Positions 53,057-64,000 of a stretch of 64,000 bases of DNA are shown piece by piece (within the stretch, counting starts at the first letter, position 1; each line of letters starts with the position of its first letter). The notes beneath the pieces were generated by a model, which searched no databases, had not been told where the DNA came from, and was given only the letters and a program-made list of their open reading frames with translations. This DNA comes from Ancylostoma caninum (lineage: Eukaryota > Nematoda > Chromadorea > Rhabditida > Ancylostomatidae): positions 1,302,001 to 1,366,000 of the forward strand of contig JBAJFG010000475.1 in the NCBI GenBank assembly GCA_037903475.1, in the 5' to 3' direction. Both the position numbers and the translations under genes were made by a program.

Positions 53057-54608
53057 CTGCGGAGCACAAAGGATTGCATTTAGAGCACTCAACATTCAGG
53101 TGAAGTCAGCGGAGCTCCGACGTAAATGACGCAGTAACACGATTGGATAATTTCATTCGTGTTCGCACAAAAAATATGTGTGACGCGATCCAGGATCAAG
53201 TTGAAAAACACCCTGAGACCCGCCGTAACAGCCTGGTTATCCCATTTTCCTTGCCGAGGGTTACCAGAGAAGCAACGAAGGCAGAGGAGACGTCTTCATG
53301 GAGCTGCTCGTGTTGCTCGCTACCCCAGCAAACAAGTTTCCAACACAACTGTTTGAAGCAGAAGCGAGCCATAGTAGTGAGCGAGCCATAGTAGTGCATA
53401 TGTAAATGAGGTTGTAACTGAGAGCTGAGGGACACATAGGGAAAACAAGGCTAATGACCGCCCCAGCAGCGTTGCAGTGGGGGGGTAGGCAGCATCCGAG
53501 TGTTCATGAACCACTTCGGCGATTCCGTCCGGAAGAGCCGGGGGATGAACGACTTGCTCGCAGCCGAATCCGTCAGAAGTTGCGAAGCTTATCGCCAGCG
53601 TCTTTTGCCACAAACTCCATTACTGAAACGAATTTCTCGATGGCGACCAAACACCACACCAGCACGTCGTTCTGTTTGGAGAGCAACGTTTTCAGAAAGG
53701 AAAGAAGTGAACGACTCGGAATACAGTGAAAAGGGCACCAAGAAAGAAGGGGAACCAACATGAAACGGATTTTGAGTGCCACTTATACGAGGTGACGGGA
53801 TTCGATGTCATTTTAGAAGTGGAGCCGTACTCTTTACGATGGGGATGGGAGGCCAGCACAAATTCCCAGGATTTCATTGTAAGGTCTACTTCGAAACAAA
53901 AGAAGCTGATAGAATATTCAACAGCCGAAGCTAGAAATTTGTAGCTATTCAGTTGCTTTGAGAAAGAAAATAACTGATCTATTGTTGTGGCGAGTTGATA
54001 AAGGACGAATGAGCAGCAATCTGTGAACTGAACATGAACCTTGAGCTTCGAAAAGTACTGCTGAGGTGTACTTGTGGCATAGAAAGTGAACTGAACAAAT
54101 TGGCCAAGAAACAGCATGTAGTTCTGGAAGCCCAGAGAGGCTAGCTAGCATCCCTGTCCATGGGGCCTCGAAAAAGGTCATCTTCTGGTGAAACTCTATC
54201 GGATGAGAGGAACTTGGAGAGTGAAATCAGCGCGAGGGAGTTGCCACTTAGTGATGCGCCGTAATGAGTTGCTGACGCGGCTAAGAGAATTATCTGACTC
54301 CTTCTCCTTCCTCAGTTGGACTCGATGGCCTCTGACAGATTCTTGTGGATAACATGCACAGCGCCATTAAAGATGGTTAGAGCTAAGGTAGAAGCGTCAG
54401 AACGTCTAATAGGGTTCAACAAACAGCCAATCAAGTCAAAAGCATTTCCAGGATCGATGCAGGCTGAATGCAGACGTGACAAGACCGAAGTGCGTTTATT
54501 TTTTAAATTTCCTCCTTTCATTACTCACTTTCTACAATGATCTATGGAGTGTAAGGATGTGGTGGCTCACATTTCTTATGGCTTTGGCTGTTGATCAAAA
54601 CAAAGCGT
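53057..54608. other. No gene assigned; apolar minus-strand frame
   Basis: A minus frame at 53320-53613 encodes an apolar stretch (LLGRSLALFSLCVPQL, then ALLWLAHYYGSLLL) and includes a short tandem repeat of GCGAGCCATAGTAGTGA. It could be a membrane exon, but splice sites are not clear. Confidence 0.3.
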
Positions 54609-54722
54609 GTGGTGCGTTACACCTGGGAAGGAAGTGCGGCCAAGATCTACGACTGGTCAGTTCACACAATTAACCAATTGCATGGCTCGTTAGCACCACC
54701 CACTCCAGGTATAACGCTCCCC
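54609..54722. mobile_element. ACCTGGGA-type short MITE, copy A
   Basis: GGTGCGTTACACCTGGGAAG at the left and CACTCCAGGTATAACGCTCC at the right. Matches 60845-60961 across the whole length (GACTGGTCA/CGATTGGTCA, CCAATTG, TAGCACC.CCCACTCCAGG). Confidence 0.7.
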
Positions 54723-54796
54723 AACCCAAAATAAAGCTTTTAATAACACATCTTTATCAGTCCACGTTTCCGCAAAGGCTTTCCTTCTAGACCTGG

Positions 54797-54899
54797 CATG
54801 CATCATTGGGTTTACCCAGGGTAGTTTCGCCAACATTCCCAAATTCATCCTCGTTAACACAGGCGTCGACACTACCCTGGGTAATCTCAATGATGCATG
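54797..54899. repeat. 103-bp inverted repeat (MITE-like hairpin)
   Basis: CATGCATCATTGGGTTTACC and its near-inverse (GGTAATCTCAATGATGCATG) enclose the sequence; CAGGGTAGT/ACTACCCTG continues the stem. Arms are about 30 bp. Confidence 0.7.
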
Positions 54900-56845
54900 A
54901 TGGCGGAGGGCTGTTACCTGAGCCAGTACCAGTGCTAGGGTTCATGGACACTAGCAGCGTGCGCCGGGTATATATTTAGAGAGCTGTGCTCGTATTCGAG
55001 AAAGTTCCCGGTGTAGTCGTAGCCCTCCCGCAGAGATGGACGATTTGTGAGAATAAGAATGGGGATAGTTATGAAGTCGATGTTAAAATAAAAGTGTTAC
55101 TGGAGTTCAAATGAAGGTGCTAATGGAACAACAGCTAAGAGCTCCGGGGATATGGGCGTACACATCCTTGTGTTCCGTAGAACAAAGAGAATGAAAAAAG
55201 GAAGGAGTAGATTGAGAAAACCTCCTTTCAGTTTTTTTTTGCCGCAGCTGCACTTTGCTATCTAGGTGAACCATAGCAAAAACTGCTCCAGCGAGAGGAT
55301 GAGAAGAACTTTTTGGATAACCTCCTGAATCATATTGAGTGAAAAGCTGCAGAACAAACTCTGCTCTTATGTAAACCACTAATACCAAAAGAGCTAATCG
55401 ACCAGTTCTCCGCGTCAGACAGAGTGAGTGATAGAAAATCCCGCTATCACCTAGGACATAGGGGCCTGAAACCAGTAGTTTTTAGTTAGTTTAGTTAGAC
55501 AGTAGTTTTTTAGTTTTGGCTGGAGTGAGAGGCGAAAAGTGAGCAACGAGCGACCAGTCGACGACCGCATCAGATGAAGGTGACGTCATCTGCAGACTTA
55601 TATAAACATGTACCCACTCGCAATAAACACTCCATTTCGAGCGCATTTTGCTGGGATTTCAGGCCCAATCACTGCCCTATTCGAGACTTGTTCTCATGGG
55701 GAAAGTTTGACGTGGGTTGTGATCGTGCTATGACTAACAACATCAGTGGAGAATGATTGACGGAACAGAGTTTTTTTTTCTGGAATGTAGGAGGGACAGT
55801 AGTGAGCTGTGCGGCGGAGAATGGGACGAAATTAACGCGTAGTTCACTGCAGAGAGGATTGAATCCATTTACGCACACAAAAGACGCTTCAACAGCTCTC
55901 TATAGTGCATTGTGTCACGGGATGGCCAATCGAAAAGCCGATTTCAAGGTGCACGCCCATGTATTTTTGAGCAAAAGAATTTTTGCACCCGCAATTGCAA
56001 CATAACGTCACCGCGCCTATGCAGCAGAATATTTAAAAAGTTACACGAAATGGGCAATTATAGAATCGTTGCTAAAGGTTAGGGAATGTTGATGTACACA
56101 AAAGGGTATCTGTCAATATATGCGGGCACAAGAATATCAAGTTTCGTTATTCCACTACGCAGGAGATGTATGCTCAAGAACTATTCCATCACAATACATT
56201 GACATTGTGAATTCCCACATCTAAGCCATTCCCAACAATTTCGGACTGCTTAACGGAATTAATTTCCATGGACTTTCAGGGATTTGCGTTAAAAAAAGCG
56301 TTAAATCCTCCCATACAAAGACTGTTAAGGGTACAGATTTTTCTAGCATCCTACCACGAGTCTTGTCTATATAAATCAATGATCCGCTACGTTACTGGAA
56401 AATTAGCGTCAGGTGACAATGCGTTAATTTATTACGTTAGCAACGCACGACCTGATGAGCACGTAATCCATGGATCGTAGACAGACGCTCACCTCAAGTT
56501 CGCTTTAAAGACTCTTGTGTATTTAGAATCTTCGGGAGTTGCTGATTACAATGGTATACATCAATCCTTGTGAAGTCGTCGAAACCCACTGATCGAGCTC
56601 TCCGAAAAAAGTTAAGGTGGGCTTCCCCCAGCCGCGACACCATCGACACACACCAGTGGTACTAACATGCACTTATCGATCGATACTTGCAAACAGGTCG
56701 AGCATGTGGGAGCAGTGCGGTCGAAGCAGCAGGGCATGTGGCAGAAGCCCTACAACGTCTCACCCTCTTAAATTTCCCAAATTTCTCCAATGTGAAGTGC
56801 TTCAAAACAGGATCATGAAGTCCCCACGAAAAAATGAGGTACAAT
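54900..56845. other. No gene recognised
   Basis: TTAGTTTAGTTAGA-type simple sequence near 55485-55515; otherwise only short frames. Confidence 0.4.
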
Positions 56846-57072
56846 CTATTAGCTCACAGAAGGCGCCCGAATCGACTTTGTCCGCAACTACGACCTCATC
56901 ATTTTTCGGCTAACTGATCTATTTTTTGCACTTCTTTGATATGCATATGGTGTGATTCTTTCCATTCTTATGTTCCCTCCTGCCATTCGCTAAAATATCC
57001 TTCCAGACGCATTCTGAGGCAAAGTCGTAACTGCAGACAAAGTCGGATCAGGCGCCCTCTGGGAGCTAATAG
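56846..57072. mobile_element. TTAGCTCA MITE family, copy B
   Basis: CTATTAGCTC at the left and GAGCTAATAG at the right are exact inverses. Inverted arms of about 45 bp include GACTTTGTCCGCAACTACGA and its counterpart GTCGTAACTGCAGACAAAGTC. Length 227 bp, non-coding. Confidence 0.8.
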
Positions 57073-58686
57073 ACCACATTTCATGATAATCAGTCTCCTG
57101 ACGGCTTCGATAATTATTATTCCTCACAGATGTCATAATGAAGCGAATGCAACAGCGCGATGATATTCATGCATACTTATTTGTAAGAACAAAAGTCATT
57201 GACAACTCAGAACCCCTGGAGCAAGTTGCAAACAAGGATTTTTCAAAGACAACTTGCAAACAAGCTCAAATGAAGTAGTTCGCAGCTTTTGCTAAAAACA
57301 GCTTGCATACTAGTATGACGTCATCACCAGCCTGAAAAAAGTTGCCGAATAGCTTTTCATTTTGCAGCTACGTATTTCACTAGGAAGTCAAAGCAAGTAT
57401 TCCACCAGTTTTCTCCAAAACCAACTATTTCACTGTCTTTGCGCCGATACCCTCCTACATGCCTTACCACATGCGAAGGAAAGAATCCTTTAGCGGTCCC
57501 ATATAATGAAGAGCAGCAGTGAGGTCACTTTTACTCACACAGTACGTAAGTTTCGAATCTTTCTCTCGATTTTTCAAAATTCTTCAGAGCAGGTATTCAG
57601 ATGATTCACTCCATTCAATCAGCTACTAGTGAAGCTTCATATATTGGCAAAAAATTCCAGAAAAGCTATATCGTAGAACTCATAGGAAGATATGTCTCAA
57701 GTTAACTTTTTAGTACTCTTTTCTATGTACGAGTTCCAATTTACCGACAGTATTGTTCTGTTCAAGACCTTTTAAGAAAGATTTGCGAATTATGCATGAC
57801 TATAGATCGGTTGAAGAAGACCATTTACTTTCACTAGGCTTGGTTTCTTTTCTCAGTATTCATTCCGAAACATTTAAGGCAAGTATTCTTACAGAAAAAA
57901 AACTATTCAAATCAATAGAGTCCACATTGAATTAGAACTGCTCTGATAACTGTGCAGCACGAACGCAGCCCGAACAGCGTAGTGCGTCAAATAGGAACCC
58001 AGAGGTATCTCTTTGCAGCTGCTGCCATCCTCCCTCAACTGCTGCTGTAAAAAGGAAAGCTTGAGCAGCAATCGAGGACAGGATGGCAGCAACTGAAAGC
58101 AGATGCTGCTAGGGTTTTCACTCAATGCATTATGCTGTTGGGCTGTGTTCGTGCTCCACAGTTCTCAGAGTTCCTGTTAGGGCATCTAATGTAGAAACGA
58201 TTTCCTTTCCAGTTTGCAGCCTGTTTGGACAACTTCGAATATGGCTGAGTGATGTACGACTGCAGAAGGTGATGAACTGACCCGAGCAGTTGAACTGATA
58301 AGCCGAAGATCGCCCGTTTACAGTAAACTATGAGAATGAGAGAAGCAAACAACGTTTTACTGCTCTGGCGCGAGTTGTTCTTAGATCTGTGGCTTTTTGC
58401 CGACACGGTTTGGACAAGTTTATGAATGCTACCAATAAAGATGTTGTACTTTGAATGAATGTCCACAAAACGTTCCCGCTCTAACGGGTTGGCTTCCGGG
58501 AACCTATTTTACAAGGAATTACATTATTTTACAAGGAACAACTATATTGCAAGGAATTGTTCAGAACAAGTAATTTACTAGCCTTTCATTTTGCGACTAC
58601 TTGGCAAGGGAGAGGTCGAAAGAACTACTTTACAAGCTTTTCATTTGCAACTATTTGACAAGGAAGTGGCGAAAACAGAATTTTAT
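57073..58686. other. No gene recognised; degenerate short repeats
   Basis: Repeated motifs AAGTTGCAAACAAG / AACTTGCAAACAAG near 57215-57265 and TTTTACAAGGAA near 58507-58560 suggest a decayed tandem structure leading to the hairpin at 58687. Confidence 0.4.
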
Positions 58687-58741
58687 CAGCTTTCGAAAAA
58701 CTAGTTTCAGATGCGATCTGAAACTAGTTTCTCAAAAGCTG
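58687..58741. repeat. 55-bp near-perfect hairpin
   Basis: Two 26-bp arms (AAACTAGTTTCAGAT core and inverse) around a 3-base loop GCG, with two mismatches. It lies in a stretch with repeated TTTTCATTTTGC and ACAAGGAA motifs, so it may be a relic of an inverted-repeat element. Confidence 0.65.
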
Positions 58742-59114
58742 GTTAAATTGCATTGCAGAGGTTCTGAGAATTTGCAGAAATCTGTGTATGGAAGTTCAGG
58801 GCAACTTTTATGAAGGCGACTGGGACACATAAAAAGAGATTCCCATGGAATGCTCTGGAAATGAGGCTCAGCTGAATCGTGAATTGTCTACTGCAGGCGA
58901 GCTCACATGTTTTCAGGCGAGCGCAGCGAAGAAATGACGAATGTGTCCGAATTCATGAAATTTAAATGACCACTCCTACGAATCGAATCATTTATTCAAA
59001 TCATTCTGAGTAAGAACGATGTCTTAGCTACTCGTAGCTAGCTAATGCTATAAACATACATATGTCATATGCGTGGTAAGGACATTTGTTGGCGTGTCTG
59101 ACAGTAGTATAGTA

Positions 59115-60703
59115 CAGTGCGTGTCAAAACTTTACGCCCACCCTAAAAATTCGTCGTTTCGGGCAAGGATCAAGCTTTCTCGAGTAATGGCGTTCACTAT
59201 CGTTTTCAGCGTGCTTGAAAACCATCAGAAACTTTCACCAAGTCTTTTTTAGGTGATCCTCTAATTTTATATTAGTTTTTGAAAGGAAAATGCCGCGGTT
59301 CAAAACTTTACGCCCACCCTTGAAAATGTCGATTAGGAGGAGAGGAATTGCGAATAAGCGGGGAAATGATACGAACTGATGTAGTAGCGCTCAAAAAGAC
59401 TTTAGGTAACCTTATGGAGCAGTCAAAATTAATGTCGAAGGTATTTTACCTGTCACTGACTGAGCAAACTCTCCCCCGAACAAGTGTGAACAGAACAAAA
59501 TTTTTTAAAGACTTTGAATGGCCGCCCAAGGTGATATTTCCATGAATAATCTTAATACGTATAGATGGAGAAGTGAACACTAGAACACATTTCAAGGTCG
59601 ACACGACGGCCATATCACCCGCCTGGTCTTTCTCTTTCACAGTGTCGGCCAAGAAAGAAGCCTCAAGTCGTAATCCTAGCGGAGTTGTGGACGCTGTGTT
59701 GGAGAAAATATGCGAGCAAAGGCCTTTGTAGAGCACTTCTATGAATAGCTAAGTCCATCGGAGTCCTATCTGTGCAATTCCGATGTTAGTGGTCTGTACT
59801 GACCACCGATGTTCAACCGCCAAAGTTGCGGTGAAAAAGAAACCTCCCATTTCCCTCATATATCCCTACAGCAATGCAAGATTCGGTCTGGAAAATCGTT
59901 GCCTGTCTTCTACTTCCATCAGTGAACAGCGCATTCAAAGTTATGAGTGACATCTTGCATGTTAATAAACACTATGAAAAATGCCGCCCAAGCCTACATG
60001 CTACTCAAGTTGTGCTTAGTAAAATCATTCGACCCCAAGGGTGGTGTGGCGTCCGCCGGAGAACAGGCATTGTGTTCTTGCTTCAAATGTCCTCAAATGC
60101 TGATATGCGAAGAGACTGGTCAATTTTAAAACAGTTAGTGGGAATTTAATGCTGATTTTCTCGGTCGACACTGTGAAGGAGAAAGACCAGGCGGGTGATA
60201 TGGCCGTCGTGTCGACCTTGAAATGTGTTCTAGTGTTCACTTCTCCATCTATACGTATTAAGATTATTCATGGAAATATCACCTAAGTGTCTGCGGCCAT
60301 TCAAAGTCTTTAAAAAATTTTGTTCTATTCACACTTGTTCGGGGGAGAGTTTGCTCAGTCAGTGTCAGGTAAAATACCTCCGGCATTGATTTTGACTGCT
60401 CCATAAGGTTACCTAAAGTCTTCTTGAGCGCTACTACATCAGTTCGTATCTTTTCCCTGCTTATTCGCAATTACTCTCCTCCGTAACCGACATTTTCAAG
60501 GGTGGGCGTAAAGTTTTGAACCGCGGCATTTTCCTTTCAAAAACTAATAAAAAATTAGAGGATCACCTAGAAAAGACTTGGTGAAAGTCTCTGGGGTTTT
60601 CAAGCACGCTGAAAACGATAGTGAACGCCATTACTCGAGAAAGCTTGATCCTTGATCGAAACGACGAATTTTTAGGGTGGGCGTAAAGTTTTGACACGCA
60701 CTG
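59115..60703. mobile_element. Snap-back Tc1-like element with 530-bp inverted arms
   Basis: CAGTGCGTGTCAAAACTTTA at the left has its exact inverse at the right, flanked by TA (59113-59114, 60704-60705). Arms 59115-59646 and 60167-60703 are inverted copies with few differences. A second copy of the terminal motif (TTCAAAACTTTACGCCCACC) lies about 180 bp inside each end. The 520-bp centre has no recognised transposase. Length 1589 bp. Confidence 0.85.
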
Positions 60704-60844
60704 TATAGTCCATCTGCAAGGTTAATCGACGGATGGGAAGAACGAGGGGAATGGAAAGGATTTCAAACTTTCCTTCCAGAGCTTTTCCCCAAGACCTGTA
60801 TCAATGGACGTACCCGGGTAAGCCTACCCGCTTTTCTGAAGGAG

Positions 60845-60961
60845 TATGGAGCGTTATACCTGGGAAGGGCAGTGCGGTCCAGCTCTGCGATTGGTCAATT
60901 CATCCAATTGGTCAATCACGGAGCTCGGTAGCACCGCCCACTCCAGGTATATCGCTCCATA
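60845..60961. mobile_element. ACCTGGGA-type short MITE, copy B
   Basis: TATGGAGCGTTATACCTGG at the left and CCAGGTATATCGCTCCATA at the right are inverted over 19 bp with one mismatch. Length 117 bp. Same family as 54609-54722. Confidence 0.75.
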
Positions 60962-61907
60962 GCATAAATGATGACAGGTAGTGATGAAGATAACAAGATA
61001 CATAGATCACATTTTGGTAGGTAAACTCGTACACTCTAGCTCTAGGTGCTCTAGGTGCGTGGGAACTTACTCGAGAATGTCCATGACTACGTGCATAGTG
61101 TGTACTGCACAAAACAAACAATGTTATCCTATCAACTACGACATTTTCTGGCGAAATATTTTGAATACCCATTTTTATGCTTCTAACCGGAATCAAAACA
61201 AAGATCATCCATAAAAATTTCCGCCGAGAAAGGTTTACCCAATATGAACGGCTATTTGCTCAGCTGAAGACAAAATCCGAGGGACCCCAGCTTCTATGTA
61301 CTTTCAATGAGAAAATGGAAATGAAAACCATCGTTGGCATGAGAAAAGGAAGTTGACTATGACCATCATGACCTCTTAGGATGAAAGAAGAAAAAACAAG
61401 AAGAGGAGAAGGAAGAAAAGGACCAAAGCGAGTTGAAGCGCATTGTGAGCAGAACGGGCAGCAAAATGAAATGCATTGAAGGGAAGAAGATCTGGTAAAC
61501 AGCCAATAACCACTTTTGCACAGCCATAGCAGACATATTAATGCCATACGAGTAAATAACGAAATGTCATTTCGTTTCTGCTGTCTACGAGGTTTTTCTG
61601 AAACACATCGGGCTCTGTGGAAGGCAACATAAATTACGGGCTTAGGCTGGCGACAAAAAGTATTACTCGTGAACAACCTCTCAATTACAATTCAGAACGA
61701 GTGGGGAAATAACAGAAGTGGACGAGACGAGAAGCAATATGGGAAATATTTCCACGAAATTTTCCGAACCACTGTCAACGGAGTACGTACTTCTATTATA
61801 ATATGTGTCTGGAAAGTACAAATGTCGGGCACACCTTCCACCTACAATAACTGCCGTCAGGCAATACAGTTATTTGACTGTATAGGTGCCATCACTGCCA
61901 AATTCGA
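60962..61907. other. No gene recognised
   Basis: A minus frame at 61260-61676 (138 codons) has apolar Cys/Phe-rich parts but no domain. Confidence 0.35.
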
Positions 61908-62321
61908 TTGATTTCGCCATCGAAAATGTATTTATGTTGTGTTACGTTGTTACTAGTACTATTATTTATGTTATTTGCCTACCTATTTAATCGAAAAGGT
62001 TCGTATGGAAGCAAAGTAGATGGGTTCCGCTCGGAAACTGAGCTGCTAGGATTTGCTGGCCAAGATTTCTCAATGCTCACAACAATATTCAACAGACCAG
62101 AAGAATTTCGCTTACAAGGGGTTCTGCGACAAGGCAACAATACTCCATCGGATCGCAAATGGCCCACTTTCCTATCATCGGGACAGTATTTCATTGTATT
62201 CAAATCCGTCCTTCGTTATTATAAAAAAACAGTCTTGTCACATAACTCCGCTCTAGAAATGCCCAAAGGTCAACCAACGAGGTTTTTCTTGCGAAATAAA
62301 GGTATCCAGCCGATGGTGTGA
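61908..62321 (+). other. Possible signal-anchor membrane protein or first exon
   Basis: A 137-codon frame starting MISPSKMYLCCVTLLLVLL, giving one strong N-terminal membrane helix followed by a basic FNRKG stop-transfer and a soluble part containing GFAGQDFSMLTTIFNRPEEF. This is the layout of a type II membrane or secreted protein. The last third is less protein-like, so a splice donor may lie within it. No family was recognised and no downstream exon was found. Confidence 0.35.
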
Positions 62322-63345
62322 ACAAGTGAATTTAAAGTCATAAATCATCTTCATACAAAAAAAAAACCAAAACAAAAAAGGAATGCATCCTCTGCAGCGA
62401 TGAAAATACATATAATAGAGGATTTTAGTGTACCCGAAAGACCTGCAGCTGCTATGCGGAAAAATATGCAGCATTCCCATCAGAACCGCCAATGAGGCAC
62501 AGCATAAACAAGGCCGAGAGTGAAAACATGCGAGAAGTCGTCGCTAAATGAGACCAAGCCCCCCTATGCAGATCATTTTTCGTCTACTGCTCTCACTCCT
62601 ACGTAAAGCTTTTTAAGGATTTTTTTTTCATTTTGCAAGAAAATCCAGATTTTAAGTGATTCAGGACGGTACTTTTTGGGAGCGTCGACGCAAAAGTAGT
62701 GGAGCTCTAACGGAAATGCGTCAGTGGAAAACATATTTTGCGACAGCTTCCGGGAACAGGAAGTTCCTTATAAGCGGCATGCAAATGTATAAAATTTTGC
62801 GTTTCAGAAATGACTGTTGCGCTTTGTTCGCAAAAACATTTGTTGCAGGGGTAATTGAAATGGATTTGGAAGCGTTTATGGGAGGCTGGTGGAATGAAAT
62901 GAGGGAAAGCCGATCACACCCAGCACCAAAACGAAACTCATTTTGGGATACTTGTCTTGAAAGCACTAGGATGATGCAAAAAGGCGCTTTTGCTCTGCTC
63001 AGCTTTATTTTTGGGACATTCAGACAAAGTGAAAAGTAAAAGTGGTGAAGTCATGCATACATTGCCTTGGACTGCCTTTCTCGAAGTGCTTTTTTTCGCT
63101 ATAAACTTTCTTGACGCCGTCCATCTTAGCTCTTCAGAAAGCGACGGAAATGAGGCTCGAGAAAATTCAACCAAAGTCAGCCAATTCAAGGGAAGTGCAC
63201 AAAACTAAGCTCATTATAAACGAGACATTATTGCTTAGAAGGTCTTTTCAGCATTATTTAAAGAGTTATACATGAAATATTCCAAATGATCGCCAGAATC
63301 TCAAAAATCCACGTAATAGAATTTTATCAATGCAGCTGACGTAAA
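62322..63345. other. No gene recognised
   Basis: A + frame at 62656-63039 (127 codons) reads plausibly in parts (TFVAGVIEMDLEAFMGGWW) but no domain or splice sites were recognised; it might be an exon. Confidence 0.3.
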
Positions 63346-63615
63346 GTCTCTTAGCTCAGACAGGGCCGATGGAGTGACTTTGTTTGCAATTTCGGCCGTA
63401 CTGGTTACATCGATGGGAGGACGCCGCAAGGTGCGACTGAAAGGAGATTCTACTAAGTGGCAGTAAGGAACTATCAAAATGAAAGCAATCACACCAAGTA
63501 TACGTCAAAGGTTAGAGAAAATGTGTGAAAATTAGATCAGTTGGCCTATATACACCGCGCTGAGGTCGTAACTGCAGACAAAGTCACTCCGTGGACCCTC
63601 CTTGAGCTAACAGAC
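63346..63615. mobile_element. TTAGCTCA MITE family, copy C
   Basis: GTCTCTTAGCTCA at the left and TGAGCTAACAGAC at the right; arms of about 45 bp share GGAGTGACTTTGT. Length 270 bp. The interior resembles copies A and B but is inverted relative to them (ACTAAGTGGCAGT). Confidence 0.8.
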
Positions 63616-64000
63616 CTTGCGCAGTTGCCTTCCCCCAGCAATTACGGCTGCTCTCCAAGTGGAGAAGGATTCAAAAATCTCAAGATAATAGTAGGGATAA
63701 GCCGCGATGGATGACGCCATGTGTTTCCAGGAAAAAAAAACTCGAGTCCACGAGTGAGCCGCGTTAACAACTGCGCTGACTGCTGCTGATTTTAATTAGC
63801 CATGACTTGTTGTGCCCCTGCTCTCCGGAGACCCTGAGCTAATCAAAACAGAGCTCTGAAATAACAGTGACGATAGAGATGCAAGAAGAACCCGATCGAT
63901 TACCGGGATTTTCGTGAGATTTCGATGAGTGTTGGTGTTTGAGAAAGAAAAGAAAAAAGATGGGAACAGATGCAAGTCGTGCAAGCACAGCCATAGATTT
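63616..64000. other. Right edge; nothing recognised
   Basis: AT-rich, no inverted repeats or domain-bearing frames seen. Confidence 0.4.

Noticed and set aside
59348..59545. 65-codon frame in the snap-back arm as a gene
   Set aside because: It recurs inverted in the other arm and matches no transposase; preserved only because the arms are copies.

Overview
This window reads as nuclear DNA of a nematode, most likely a strongylid such as a hookworm. That placement is inferred. It rests on short phase-consistent exons with T-rich TTTCAG-type acceptors, a likely spliced-leader acceptor two bases before an ATG, and many small inverted-repeat transposons. No bacterial, viral or organellar gene structure is visible.

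Two genes are clear and they converge. On the + strand, 6990-9561 holds nine exons of a JIP-1-type JNK scaffold (SH3 then PTB domain, ending in a [12 protein letters not shown] tail). On the - strand, 27160-31197 holds eleven exons of a PDE3-type cyclic nucleotide phosphodiesterase catalytic domain. Its upstream exons can be followed in consistent reading phase to 31510-32296, then across an intron of about 11.7 kb to an exon at 43984-44084 with a conserved PDE3 linker motif, and probably to 47305-47598. Both products belong to intracellular signalling (JNK cascade assembly; cAMP/cGMP breakdown). Nothing in the sequence links them functionally.

Most of the rest is transposon-derived. Region by region: 4303-4786 and 16089-16880 are two copies of one dispersed element, the second carrying a 271-bp insertion; 4928-5345 is a TTAA-flanked MITE; 12355-12635 is a tRNA-derived SINE with a perfect 12-bp target duplication; 12683-12947 and 23307-23752 are a second TTAA MITE family; 13795-16088 is a long palindrome split by a hAT-type element (14375-15920, perfect 8-bp duplication); 17284-20104 is a decayed mariner element with a Tc1-like element inside it (17380-18962); 21323-21603 and 28833-29106 are CAGTGGCGGA-ended elements; 23860-24330 is a LINE reverse-transcriptase fragment; 49738-51286 is a second hAT-type copy; 59115-60703 is a snap-back Tc1-like element. 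Several smaller MITEs lie between.

A few open frames (33840-34099, 36866-36977, 37278-37460, 41936-42126, 52939-53056, 61908-62321) look exon-like but were not recognised. No CRISPR array, rRNA gene or convincing functional tRNA gene was seen.
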